A DNA stretch of 64,000 bases from the NCBI RefSeq assembly GCF_003815975.1, contig NZ_CP033932.1, positions 3,949,501-4,013,500 of the forward strand. Direction: 5' to 3'. Positions 43,532 to 51,221 of the stretch are shown in pieces. Under the pieces are notes generated by a model. The model searched no databases. It was not told the origin of the DNA and saw nothing but the letters and a program-made list of their open reading frames with translations. Source of the DNA: Chryseobacterium bernardetii. Lineage in GTDB: Bacteria; Bacteroidota; Bacteroidia; Flavobacteriales; Weeksellaceae. Within the stretch, counting starts at the first letter, position 1. Each line of letters begins with the position of its first letter. Position numbers and translations under genes: made by a program.

Positions 43532-45682
43532 ATGAAAAAATTTAAATTACTACTACTTGTTTCCCTATTTCCAATAATAGGTTTTGCTCAAGAAAACAGA
43601 CCTCATGAGTGTAAAGCAGATGAAATGATGAAAAAACATTTTGAACTGCACCCTGAATCTAAGGCTGAATATGAAAATTTTGAAAAATTCACCAAAGATT
43701 TTGTAAAAAAAATGGAATCAAACAAAACTCCATTGAATCAAAAGGTCAATGCTCCCAACTACATCATCCCTGTGGTTTTTCATGTGTATGGAGAATCTCA
43801 GAGTAATATAAAAGTAAATTACCAAAAAGTAGTTGACTTGCTGCGACAAATCAACTTAAATTTCAATGGAACTAATACTGATTCAAACACTATAGATTCT
43901 TACTTCCAGCCTATTAGGGGCACATTAAGTATTGAATTCCGCTTAGCTAAAATTGACCCAACCGGAAAAGCAACAAGCGGAGTGGTATTTCACCCTTTCA
44001 AAAGCGGATATGGCAACGGAGGCGGATATGATGCCCAAATTGGCGCAGATGCATGGGATAATACAAAATATATGAATGTGTATATACAAAATGATCTATA
44101 TGCTGATAAAGACTTATATCAATCGGGAGTTGCCTGGTATCCGGATTCATACATGACTTCAGTAAATACAGCCAGAGTTGTTTATAATGGCCGTTATATA
44201 TATGATGCTGCAGGAACTGTGGCTTCAAACGAGTTTTCGGATACATTCACTCACGAATTTGGGCATTGGCTAAATCTTCAACACACGTTCAATGTTCTTT
44301 GTTCAACGGCAAACCCTGGCAATGATGGTGACGGAGTTGCTGACACCCCTGTAGAAAATAATTCTTCCGGATTAGGATGTACAGCTGGAAACAATTGCCT
44401 TGGACAAAAAGTGAACGTTGAAAACTATATGGGATACAACGGTTCCGCTGGTTGTTATAAAATGTTTACCAATGGACAATTTAACAGAATGTTAGCCGCA
44501 TTAAATCACCCGTCAAGAATAAATTTATGGCAGCCTGCCAACTTAGCCGCAACCGGAGTTGCCAATACTCCTCCTAAATTAACCCTTAGCAACAGTACAT
44601 TTACTGAGAACTTAAACAATAATGGAGCCGTATCATTAGATGGAACAGTAGCATCTGCTCCTACATCAACCATTACCTTAAACGGAGCAACATTTGCCGT
44701 ACCCAATGGAACAACTCTTGCTACAGGAACACATTTCACCTCTTCATTACCAGCAGGGTTAACAGCAGCTATAGTAGTTACAAGTCCTACTACTGCTACA
44801 CTTACCATAAATGGTGCGGCAACCAGTCATCCTAAAAGTCAGGTCCTGAATTCATCAATTATGTTCCTGAATCCCGCTATAACAGGAGGGGTAACTTCAT
44901 TAGGATCAACTACAGCTTTGGCATTAACTTTTTCTTACAAAGATCCCTATAAAATAGTTACAGGAACTCCTCTGGAAAGTTATGCCAACCCAACACCAAC
45001 AACGGTAACAACGAACTCCGGAGCGCCTTGGAAATATTTTATCATTAACCCGGAGCTTAGTGATGATGCAGGGTATGGCGCTTGGTACTATGGAGCCAAT
45101 CAATTAAAATTGGAAACCTATTGGAAAGGATTGGTTTGCCAAACAGGAACACGAAATATCAGTTTAATTCCAGCCTGCACCACTATAACTAATGCAAATA
45201 ATATAGGGTATCCAACTGGTACTCCCGGACAACTTGACGTGTACACCCCTACATACACTACCTGGTCTGGCCAAACCGCTTATGTTGGTTTTAGAAACCA
45301 ATTCGAAGGTTACAATATTAACGGCTATTTCAAACTTATTGTTAGGGCCAATGGTTCAGGCTATTCTGTAACTGAGTTTGGATACAATACACAACCATAT
45401 GGCAGTATTACAACACCTTGTGCATTATCTTCATTATCCACTTCAGACATTGATACAACAAACTCAGAAACATCCATCTATCCAAATCCAGTTTCTGATG
45501 TATTGAATATTAAAACAAAAGGTAAAATTAAATCAATTTCTGTTTACGACATGTCTGGAAGAAAAATGAATGCTAAAGTTATTGGTGATAAGGTTGATGT
45601 TAAACACTTCCTAAGCGGAACTTATTTAATTGATATTGAAACTTCTTTAGGAAAATCTTCCCAAAAATTCATTAAAAAATAG
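43532..45682 (+). CDS. Secreted M43 metalloprotease with T9SS sorting domain
   Basis: 716 aa. Signal peptide MKKFKLLLLVSLFPIIGFAQ. A short pro-region precedes the pappalysin/cytophagalysin (M43) domain (about 75-330). The zinc site is HEFGHWLNLQH (His241, Glu242, His245, His251). The usual Gly at the third position before the last His is Asn248, a deviation from HExxHxxGxxH. The Met-turn is VENYMGYNG. A Thr/Ser/Ala-rich beta region (about 345-480) and a further beta domain (about 485-635) follow. A type A C-terminal sorting domain (about 645-716; SIYPNPVSDVLNI … SGTYLIDIETSLGKSSQKFIKK) directs export by the type IX system. It lies 82 nt after the hydroxyproline operon, consistent with extracellular protein degradation. 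Confidence 0.93.
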   Translation: MKKFKLLLLVSLFPIIGFAQENRPHECKADEMMKKHFELHPESKAEYENFEKFTKDFVKKMESNKTPLNQKVNAPNYIIPVVFHVYGESQSNIKVNYQKVVDLLRQINLNFNGTNTDSNTIDSYFQPIRGTLSIEFRLAKIDPTGKATSGVVFHPFKSGYGNGGGYDAQIGADAWDNTKYMNVYIQNDLYADKDLYQSGVAWYPDSYMTSVNTARVVYNGRYIYDAAGTVASNEFSDTFTHEFGHWLNLQHTFNVLCSTANPGNDGDGVADTPVENNSSGLGCTAGNNCLGQKVNVENYMGYNGSAGCYKMFTNGQFNRMLAALNHPSRINLWQPANLAATGVANTPPKLTLSNSTFTENLNNNGAVSLDGTVASAPTSTITLNGATFAVPNGTTLATGTHFTSSLPAGLTAAIVVTSPTTATLTINGAATSHPKSQVLNSSIMFLNPAITGGVTSLGSTTALALTFSYKDPYKIVTGTPLESYANPTPTTVTTNSGAPWKYFIINPELSDDAGYGAWYYGANQLKLETYWKGLVCQTGTRNISLIPACTTITNANNIGYPTGTPGQLDVYTPTYTTWSGQTAYVGFRNQFEGYNINGYFKLIVRANGSGYSVTEFGYNTQPYGSITTPCALSSLSTSDIDTTNSETSIYPNPVSDVLNIKTKGKIKSISVYDMSGRKMNAKVIGDKVDVKHFLSGTYLIDIETSLGKSSQKFIKK

Positions 45683-45683
45683 G

Positions 45684-45812
45684 ATCAAAACGCTATATCG
45701 ATACAATATTGAAGATGGACAGTATTCTGGAAATGGAACCCTTCTTGGCCGCCAGTCTCCTGATTACTACTTCAATTACAGACTTTTTAAACAGATACAT
45801 TTAATGAAATAA
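45684..45812 (+). pseudogene. Possible 3' remnant of a coding sequence
   Basis: A 42-codon open frame without any start codon, ending in TAA at 45810-45812. It reads protein-like: YRYNIEDGQYSGNGTLLGRQ, then SPDYYFNYRLFKQIHLMK. It begins immediately after the protease stop in another frame. It may be the tail of a deleted gene, or chance. The rest of 45813-45968 shows nothing recognisable. Confidence 0.3.
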
Positions 45813-45968
45813 TTGAGTATTGATATGTGAGTATTCATTTGTTGAATAAAAGATGGGCTTAAAAAATTAAGTCCATTTTTATTTTACAACGAATTATATT
45901 CTATTTTGTCAGCAATTATAAGTTTATTTCTGTAATTTTATTCAATCATTTAAACGCAAATTATTTTT

Positions 45969-46469
45969 ATGTATTTTAAAAACGAAAACATCATTATACG
46001 GGAGTTCACTTCACAGGAACTCAGCTTATTCCTGGATATGTTTACAAACGAAAATGTTACCCGTTATCTGCCTTATAAATCTCCGGAAGAATTTAAGCAG
46101 ATGTTTGAAAAAGCATTATCAGATTATAAAGAAGGACCGCTTAGCAGATGGGGAATATTTAATGCCCGGAATAATGATTTCGTTGGAATGGGGCTGGCCA
46201 GGATTTTCCTCCATAATCCGGAACAGATAGAAATAGGATATACATTGAGTGAAAACTATTGGGGTAAAGGTGTGGGAACTGAAGTATGTAAAGCCCTTGT
46301 AAACTATTGTAATTCTTTAAACAGCAAAAAAGATATCATTGCAGTGACGCATCTGGATAATATTGGCTCACAAAAGGTACTTCTCAAAAATGGATTTAAC
46401 AGAAATGAAAATCTGATTGAAGAAAACAGGGAACTGGCTTACTTTATATATTCAGGAGAAGAAGCATAG
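45969..46469 (+). CDS. GNAT-family N-acetyltransferase
   Basis: 166 aa, RimJ/RimL-like GNAT fold. Motif A, the acetyl-CoA site, is in EIGYTLSENYWGKGVGTEVCKALV (about 86-109), followed by the typical VTHLDNIGSQKVLLKNGF (about 118-135) where Asn and Lys cap the cofactor. It may acetylate a ribosomal-protein N-terminus, a small amine or an antibiotic; the sequence does not say. Single gene between a gene-poor stretch and a strong bidirectional terminator. Confidence 0.9.
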   Translation: MYFKNENIIIREFTSQELSLFLDMFTNENVTRYLPYKSPEEFKQMFEKALSDYKEGPLSRWGIFNARNNDFVGMGLARIFLHNPEQIEIGYTLSENYWGKGVGTEVCKALVNYCNSLNSKKDIIAVTHLDNIGSQKVLLKNGFNRNENLIEENRELAYFIYSGEEA

Positions 46470-46487
46470 ACAGAAGAAAAGATAACA

Positions 46488-46518
46488 AAAACAGGTTGGG
46501 ATCATCCCAACCTGTTTT
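46488..46518. terminator. Bidirectional terminator
   Basis: Perfect 13-bp stem AAAACAGGTTGGG / CCCAACCTGTTTT, 5-nt loop ATCAT, between the convergent acetyltransferase and DoxX genes. Confidence 0.92.
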
Positions 46519-46533
46519 GTCTTTTATTACCGG

Positions 46534-46920
46534 TTATTTTTTATCCAGAGAAAGATAATTGTCATCTATTCTGGAGATCAGGATATAAAACAGTCCTGCA
46601 TAGATCATTTGAATTCCCATTGCCTCCCAATTCTCAACTGTACTGCTGCCAAATAGAAATAGTATAATCAGTGAAGCTCCTGCCATAGCCGCTATTCTTG
46701 TTTTAAAGCCAATAATAAGCAGCAGTCCTATGGAAAATTCCAAAAAGGGAAGTGCTGTACTGAATACCTGTACAAAAAATTCAGGAAGCCAGCTTTTTTC
46801 AAAGCCTTTTACCATTCCATCAGCAAAATCCTGAAGCTTGGCTAATCTTACCAATCCATGTCCGAAAAAATTGATCCCCATTGATAAACGAAGGAAAAAG
46901 TAGGCTATTTTTGTATTCAT
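46534..46920 (-). CDS. DoxX-like membrane protein
   Basis: 128 aa with four hydrophobic segments: IAYFFLRLSMGINFFGHGLV; FFVQVFSTALPFLEFSIGLLLIIGF; AAMAGASLIILFLFG; MIYAGLFYILIS. DoxX/TQO-small-subunit-like, with the conserved GHG and PFLE motifs. It is not closely similar to the DoxX protein at 32726. It lies 44 nt downstream of the polysaccharide deacetylase gene on the same strand, so probably co-transcribed. Function unknown. Confidence 0.82.
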   Translation of the reverse strand: MNTKIAYFFLRLSMGINFFGHGLVRLAKLQDFADGMVKGFEKSWLPEFFVQVFSTALPFLEFSIGLLLIIGFKTRIAAMAGASLIILFLFGSSTVENWEAMGIQMIYAGLFYILISRIDDNYLSLDKK

Positions 46921-46964
46921 AAAAGTATATTTTGAGTTATTATTTTAATTTGAAAAACAGCTTG

Positions 46965-47945
46965 TTAATGATTGAACTTTGCTTCACTGTTATCAACCGG
47001 AGTATCCGGATCATTCATCACCATCCTAGCAATATCATCCTTTCTCATAAACACAACTCCCTGTTTCTCTTTGGTATATTTTATAAATTCCTCCATCGCA
47101 TGCACCATTGCAGGCGTTCCTCCAATCCGGTCATGGAAACTGATGCTCATCATTCTTCTTTTAGTTGCACCTTCCTCATAAAGCCTGTCAAATTCAAATT
47201 TCAACTGAGCAAGAAACTGATCCGGACTCCAGTGTTTACCTTCAATATTCACAATATCATTATTACGAAGCGTGTAGGGAATCACCACAAAGTTCTTTCC
47301 TTTCACCTTGGTAATGAAAGGCTCGTCATGGCTAAGATCATCAATATGATACAGAAATCCAAGTTCCTGTAATACTTTTAAAGTGTTCGGGCTTCTTCTC
47401 AGCCAGTTGCAGTTGTAACCTACGGCTTTTTGTCCTGTAATTTTAGCAACAGCATCTACACCCTGTTTTACAAAACGAAGTTCATCCTCATAACTTTTAT
47501 TCCACTGGTTATCCCATGAGATCCCGTGAGCTGCAATCTCATGTCCTCCGTCTGCAATTGCTTTCGCTATCTCAGGATATTTCTCTGCAGCCGTTCCTAC
47601 TACATGAGAAGTTACTTTGATATCATATTTTTTCCACAGATCCAGCATGCGGTAAATCCCTTCATTTCCACCATAACGGTACCAGCTTTCTGCAGGAAGG
47701 TCCGGCTGGCCTTTAGGAAGCGGAGTGTTGCTGAAAGGACTTTCTGCACCTTCCGGCTGGCCTCCCGTTTCAAACTGCATAGATACTGAAATGACCAATT
47801 GGGCTCCATTGGGCCAATTTTTTTTGGTTACAGGAAGATTCTTTTCTTCCGGTTCTCTTTTTCCGGTTCTGTCATTCGCTTTAAAACCAGATACTAAAAA
47901 TACTGTTGCGGCAAGCATCATTACCGATTGTCTTATATATTTCAT
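46965..47945 (-). CDS. Exported polysaccharide-deacetylase-fold protein (PuuE/PgdA-like)
   Basis: 326 aa from the ATG at 47943-47945. The frame runs 28 codons further to 48029, but that start would sit 5 nt from the divergent gene and would bury the signal peptide (MKYIRQSVMMLAATVFLVSGF). The catalytic NodB-like barrel is of the PuuE / Helicobacter PgdA subtype: QLVISVSMQFETGGQPEG, GGHEIAAHGISWDNQ and NWLRRSPNTLKVLQELGFLY. The metal-binding Asp of the usual TFDDG is replaced by a QFE-type motif, typical of this subtype. Substrate could be peptidoglycan, another polysaccharide or an allantoin-like amide. It is divergent from an AraC regulator and followed by a DoxX gene. Confidence 0.85.
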   Translation of the reverse strand: MKYIRQSVMMLAATVFLVSGFKANDRTGKREPEEKNLPVTKKNWPNGAQLVISVSMQFETGGQPEGAESPFSNTPLPKGQPDLPAESWYRYGGNEGIYRMLDLWKKYDIKVTSHVVGTAAEKYPEIAKAIADGGHEIAAHGISWDNQWNKSYEDELRFVKQGVDAVAKITGQKAVGYNCNWLRRSPNTLKVLQELGFLYHIDDLSHDEPFITKVKGKNFVVIPYTLRNNDIVNIEGKHWSPDQFLAQLKFEFDRLYEEGATKRRMMSISFHDRIGGTPAMVHAMEEFIKYTKEKQGVVFMRKDDIARMVMNDPDTPVDNSEAKFNH

Positions 47946-48010
47946 TTTACATGTATTTACATTGCAAAATTGGTTCATAAAGCATCTCTTATTATTGTAA
48001 AAATTAATCT

Positions 48011-48018
48011 TAAATTTG
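48011..48018 (+). promoter_or_regulatory. -7 box of the AraC gene
   Basis: Perfect TAAATTTG, 16 nt before ATG 48035. Confidence 0.65.
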
Positions 48019-48034
48019 TAAAAATCCATTATTC

Positions 48035-48889
48035 ATGAAAAGAATTGTCAACTTCAATTCCTTCAACGTTTTCAGGATCGAAAAAGAAGCCTGGGACATT
48101 GAATATCACAACCATAACTTCTATGAACTGATTATCATAGAAAACGGAAAAGGTTCCCACCACCTGAACGGTATTACATTCCCATATAAAAAAGGAGATG
48201 TATTTCTTCTGAGGCCCAGTGATGCTCATGAATTTACCATTCAAAACAAAACCCGGTTCATTTATATAAAATTCACAGAAGACTATATTCGGGAAAATCT
48301 TTTGATGAACAAAAAAAATGAACTGAAACAAATGATGCAAATTCTGATGGAAGACCGGTCTTTTGTATATGAATCAGTGATTAAAAGTAAAACAGACAGG
48401 GAACATTTTCTTCAGCTTTCCAGAATTCTTCTGTATGAATTCAGCCATAAAAACTTATACAATAAAGAAATTACAACTGATCTCTTTTCCGGAATTATCA
48501 CTATTTTCATCAGAAATACCATGAATAACACAATGAATCAGAACTGGGCTTCTAAAAATTTAAGCAGAATCGATAAAATTCTCTATTACATCAATGTCAA
48601 TTTTCTGGATGCTGACAGGATGAAAATAGAGAATATGGCCGGAGAATTTATGCTTTCACCAAATTACATCAGTATCTATATGAAAAAAGAAACGGGGTTT
48701 TCCATCCAGCAGCACATTATCCAATATAAGGTGAAAGCGGCTGAAAAACTTCTGCTTCAGAGTACTTATAACATCAGTGAGATTGCAGACAGACTTGGGT
48801 TTAATGATGTTAGCCATTTCAATAAAATATTTAAAACCTATAGAAACCAGTCACCATCTGCTTTTAAAAAAGAAAATAAAGCAATATAA
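48035..48889 (+). CDS. AraC-family transcriptional regulator
   Basis: 284 aa. The N-terminal cupin (about 12-100) contains YHNHNFYELIIIENGKG and KKGDVFLLRPSDAHEF. The C-terminal double HTH (about 185-280) has FMLSPNYISIYMKKETG and ISEIADRLGFNDVSHFNKIFK, ending QSPSAFKKE. It is divergent from the polysaccharide deacetylase/DoxX pair, which is its probable target. The effector is unknown. It is the third AraC-type regulator in the window, each next to a different catabolic or transport locus. Confidence 0.88.
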   Translation: MKRIVNFNSFNVFRIEKEAWDIEYHNHNFYELIIIENGKGSHHLNGITFPYKKGDVFLLRPSDAHEFTIQNKTRFIYIKFTEDYIRENLLMNKKNELKQMMQILMEDRSFVYESVIKSKTDREHFLQLSRILLYEFSHKNLYNKEITTDLFSGIITIFIRNTMNNTMNQNWASKNLSRIDKILYYINVNFLDADRMKIENMAGEFMLSPNYISIYMKKETGFSIQQHIIQYKVKAAEKLLLQSTYNISEIADRLGFNDVSHFNKIFKTYRNQSPSAFKKENKAI

Positions 48890-48999
48890 ATACTGTAAAG
48901 CTTGGTTGATAAACCATTCCTAACCTAAAAATTATTTCACTGCTGTTGTTTTCATTCCGTAAAACATTTCATTTATCAGATAATTTGTTATAACTTGCG

Positions 49000-49422
49000 A
49001 TGATTATGATGTCCAAACGTTGCAAATACGCGCTAAAAGCAATGGTCAGATTAGCAAGAAATTACAATCAAGGCTATCTGTCCACTTCTGTTATTGCACA
49101 GGATGAAAACATTCCCAAAAAGTTTCTGGAGCAAATTCTTCTTGAGCTTAAAAGAACCAAGCTTGTTAACAGCAAGCAGGGCAAAGTAGGAGGATATTAC
49201 CTTTTAAAATCTCCTGATGAAGTATCATTAGCAGATATCTACCGTATTTTTGACGGGCCTATTGCATTGACTCCCTGTGTTTCTTTAAACTTCTACGAAG
49301 CCTGTGACGATTGTGTAGATGAAGCAGAATGTTACTTAAGAAATGAATTAATGATCGTTCGTGAGAAAACCAGAAAAAGCATGATGGAGGCCACTCTGAC
49401 CTCGTTTATCAATAAAAAATAA
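49000..49422 (+). CDS. Rrf2-family regulator at the head of the sulfate-assimilation cluster
   Basis: 140 aa from ATG 49000; ATGs at 49006 and 49009 are alternatives. Winged-helix Rrf2 fold: CKYALKAMVRLARN, IPKKFLEQILLELKR (recognition region) and KQGKVGGYYLLKSPDEVSLADIYRIFDG. The C-terminal part carries four cysteines, C-x8-C-x2-C-x5-C, in PCVSLNFYEACDDCVDEAEC. This differs from the three-Cys pattern of IscR but could hold an Fe-S cluster. CymR, an Rrf2 protein, represses sulfur genes in Firmicutes. Position 74 nt before cysH and an inverted repeat over the cysH promoter make control of sulfur assimilation likely. Confidence 0.88.
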   Translation: MIMMSKRCKYALKAMVRLARNYNQGYLSTSVIAQDENIPKKFLEQILLELKRTKLVNSKQGKVGGYYLLKSPDEVSLADIYRIFDGPIALTPCVSLNFYEACDDCVDEAECYLRNELMIVREKTRKSMMEATLTSFINKK

Positions 49423-49435
49423 TTTTTTTTCATTT

Positions 49436-49481
49436 AAATTCTACTATTTTGATAGGAGTTATAGAATTTTATATATATTTG
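49436..49481 (+). promoter_or_regulatory. cysH operon promoter with overlapping operator-like repeat
   Basis: -33 TTTG (49448-49451), 22-nt spacer, perfect -7 box TATATTTG (49474-49481), 15 nt before the cysH ATG. The -33 element lies inside the inverted repeat AAATTCTA (49436-49443) / TAGAATTT (49462-49469), and a smaller palindrome CTAT-TTTG-ATAG is centred on the -33. A protein bound here would block RNA polymerase. The Rrf2 protein is the obvious candidate (inference). Confidence 0.65.
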
Positions 49482-49496
49482 CATCAACAAATTTGA

Positions 49497-50216
49497 ATGG
49501 AAATGGAAAACAGTCTGAAAAACGAGTTCGAAAAATTGAAAGAAGAAGCGCTTACACTGGCTTCTGAAACAGATTTCCTGCAATTACTGACAGAAAAATT
49601 TCCGGATGGAGTAGTATTTTCAACCAGCTTCAGCTACGAAGATCAGGTCATCACTCATCTGGTAAAAAACCTGAATGTGGATATTTTTACACTGGATACA
49701 GGAAGACTTTTTGAACAGACCTATGAAACCTGGGCTTCTACAAAAGCTTTCTTCAAAAAAGAGATCAAAGCCTATTATCCGAATACTGAGGAACTGAAAA
49801 AATTTGTTTCAGAAAACGGACCCAATTCATTTTATCAATCCGTAGAGCAGAGGAAAGCATGCTGTACCATCAGAAAAGTACATCCTTTGAAATCTGCTTT
49901 GAAAGGATACAAGGTCTGGATCACAGGTTTACGGGCAGAACATTCCCCAAACAGGCAAAATATGCCGGCACTGGAATGGGATGAAGATAATCAGATCATT
50001 AAGTTTCATCCGCTTCTTCACTGGAATACAGAGCAGGTGACAGATTACGTTAAAACTCATCAGCTTCCTTACAATTATCTTCATAAAAAAGGATTTGTAA
50101 GCATTGGATGTGAACCCTGTACCAGAGCCATTCAGGAAGGAGAAGATTTCAGAGCAGGCCGATGGTGGTGGGAAGATGCCAATAAAAAAGAATGCGGTCT
50201 GCATATTCATCAATAA
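49497..50216 (+). CDS. cysH: APS/PAPS reductase CysH ([4Fe-4S] type)
   Basis: 239 aa. Thioredoxin-dependent reduction of adenylyl sulfate to sulfite. P-loop-like SFSYEDQV near 42-49, LDTGRLFEQTYE, and the iron-sulfur signature Cys122-Cys123 … Cys205-x2-Cys208 (KACC and GCEPC). This signature marks the APS-reducing type; PAPS reductases lack it. That agrees with the absence of a cysC kinase gene in the cluster. The C-terminal catalytic Cys is in KECGLHIH (E-C-G-L-H). Start ATG 49497; ATG 49503 is possible. First structural gene of the cys operon. Confidence 0.95.
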   Translation: MEMENSLKNEFEKLKEEALTLASETDFLQLLTEKFPDGVVFSTSFSYEDQVITHLVKNLNVDIFTLDTGRLFEQTYETWASTKAFFKKEIKAYYPNTEELKKFVSENGPNSFYQSVEQRKACCTIRKVHPLKSALKGYKVWITGLRAEHSPNRQNMPALEWDEDNQIIKFHPLLHWNTEQVTDYVKTHQLPYNYLHKKGFVSIGCEPCTRAIQEGEDFRAGRWWWEDANKKECGLHIHQ

Positions 50217-50228
50217 AAAAGAAAAAAT

Positions 50229-51137
50229 ATGTCAACATATCATTTAGATTATCTGGATCAGCTGGAAGCTGAATCAATTTATATTTTAAGGGAAGTCGCA
50301 GGACAGTTTGAACGCCCGGCACTTCTGTTCAGCGGAGGAAAAGACAGTATTGTACTGGCGCATTTAGCTTCAAAAGCCTTCCGTTATGGAAAAATACCAT
50401 TCAGGTTTGTTCATGTAGATACAGGACATAACTTTCCAGAGGTATTAAACTTCAGGGATGAACTTGTTAACCAATTAGAAGTTGATTTAGTGGTTCGTAA
50501 GGTTGAAGATACCATCCTAAAGAAAGGCTTAACGGAGCCTAAAGGAAAATTCCCAAGCAGGAACTGGCTGCAGACCTTCACTTTACTGGATACTATAGAA
50601 GAGTTTGAATTTGATGCCTGTATCGGAGGAGCCCGCAGAGATGAAGAGAAGGCCCGTGCCAAGGAAAGAATCTTTTCAGTGCGTGATGAATTCGGACAAT
50701 GGGATCCAAAACTACAGCGTCCTGAGTTATGGAGTATCTTCAACGGAAAAATCCATAAAGGAGAAAATGTAAGAGTATTCCCGATCAGCAACTGGACAGA
50801 ACTTGATATCTGGAATTACATCCGCAGAGAGAAAATTGAGCTTCCTTCCATTTACTTTTCGCATGAAAGGGAAGTGGTAGACCTGAATGGGCAATGGATC
50901 GCAAACTCTGACCACGCCACCCTGGAAACAGATGATGTAATTACCGTAAAAAAGATAAGATACAGAACAGTAGGGGATATGACCTGTACCGCAGCCGTAG
51001 AATCTAAAGCAACAACCATTGATGCTGTAATTGAAGAAATTGTAGCCACCAGGATTTCAGAACGCGGAGAAACAAGAATTGATGACCGTGTTACAGAGGC
51101 AGCTATGGAAGACCGCAAAAAAGGAGGCTATTTTTAG
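50229..51137 (+). CDS. cysD: Sulfate adenylyltransferase small subunit CysD
   Basis: 302 aa, standard length. ATP-pyrophosphatase fold with PP-loop LLFSGGKDSIVL, VHVDTGHNFPEVLNFRD, and CIGGARRDEEKARAKER. The C-terminus ends TEAAMEDRKKGGYF, as usual for CysD. With CysN it makes adenylyl sulfate from sulfate and ATP. It starts 12 nt after cysH. An 84-nt gap with an inverted repeat separates it from cysN. Confidence 0.97.
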   Translation: MSTYHLDYLDQLEAESIYILREVAGQFERPALLFSGGKDSIVLAHLASKAFRYGKIPFRFVHVDTGHNFPEVLNFRDELVNQLEVDLVVRKVEDTILKKGLTEPKGKFPSRNWLQTFTLLDTIEEFEFDACIGGARRDEEKARAKERIFSVRDEFGQWDPKLQRPELWSIFNGKIHKGENVRVFPISNWTELDIWNYIRREKIELPSIYFSHEREVVDLNGQWIANSDHATLETDDVITVKKIRYRTVGDMTCTAAVESKATTIDAVIEEIVATRISERGETRIDDRVTEAAMEDRKKGGYF

Positions 51138-51151
51138 ATAAGTAATCGGAA

Positions 51152-51209
51152 ATGAGTAATAAGTAATCATATTGACTGCTTTTTACTTAGGATGTTTATC
51201 ATTACTCAT
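51152..51209. repeat. Inverted repeat in the cysD-cysN gap
   Basis: ATGAGTAAT (51152-51160) and ATTACTCAT (51201-51209), a 9-bp perfect inverted repeat. Related AAGTAATC/AGTAATC direct repeats lie around 51140-51170. It could form a hairpin in the mRNA, tune cysN expression, or be a remnant of a small repeat. Confidence 0.45.
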
Positions 51210-51221
51210 AAACAAAAACAG

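Noticed and set aside
44506..44808. Long minus-strand open frame inside the protease gene.
   Set aside because: It is an antisense shadow of the Thr/Ala/Gly-rich segment, which lacks stops on the opposite strand; no promoter or start context.
47946..48029. Longer N-terminus for the polysaccharide deacetylase.
   Set aside because: It would start 5 nt from the divergent AraC gene, cover its promoter and place the signal peptide 28 residues inside the protein.
48930..49000. Three consecutive Cys codons (TGC TGT TGT) in one frame upstream of the Rrf2 gene, tempting as a second cysteine leader.
   Set aside because: An in-frame TAA lies four codons upstream and there is no start codon between it and the Cys codons, so it is not a translatable ORF.
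51152..51209. Inverted repeat in the cysD-cysN gap as a terminator.
   Set aside because: It lacks a T tract and sits inside an evident operon, so it is listed only as a repeat.
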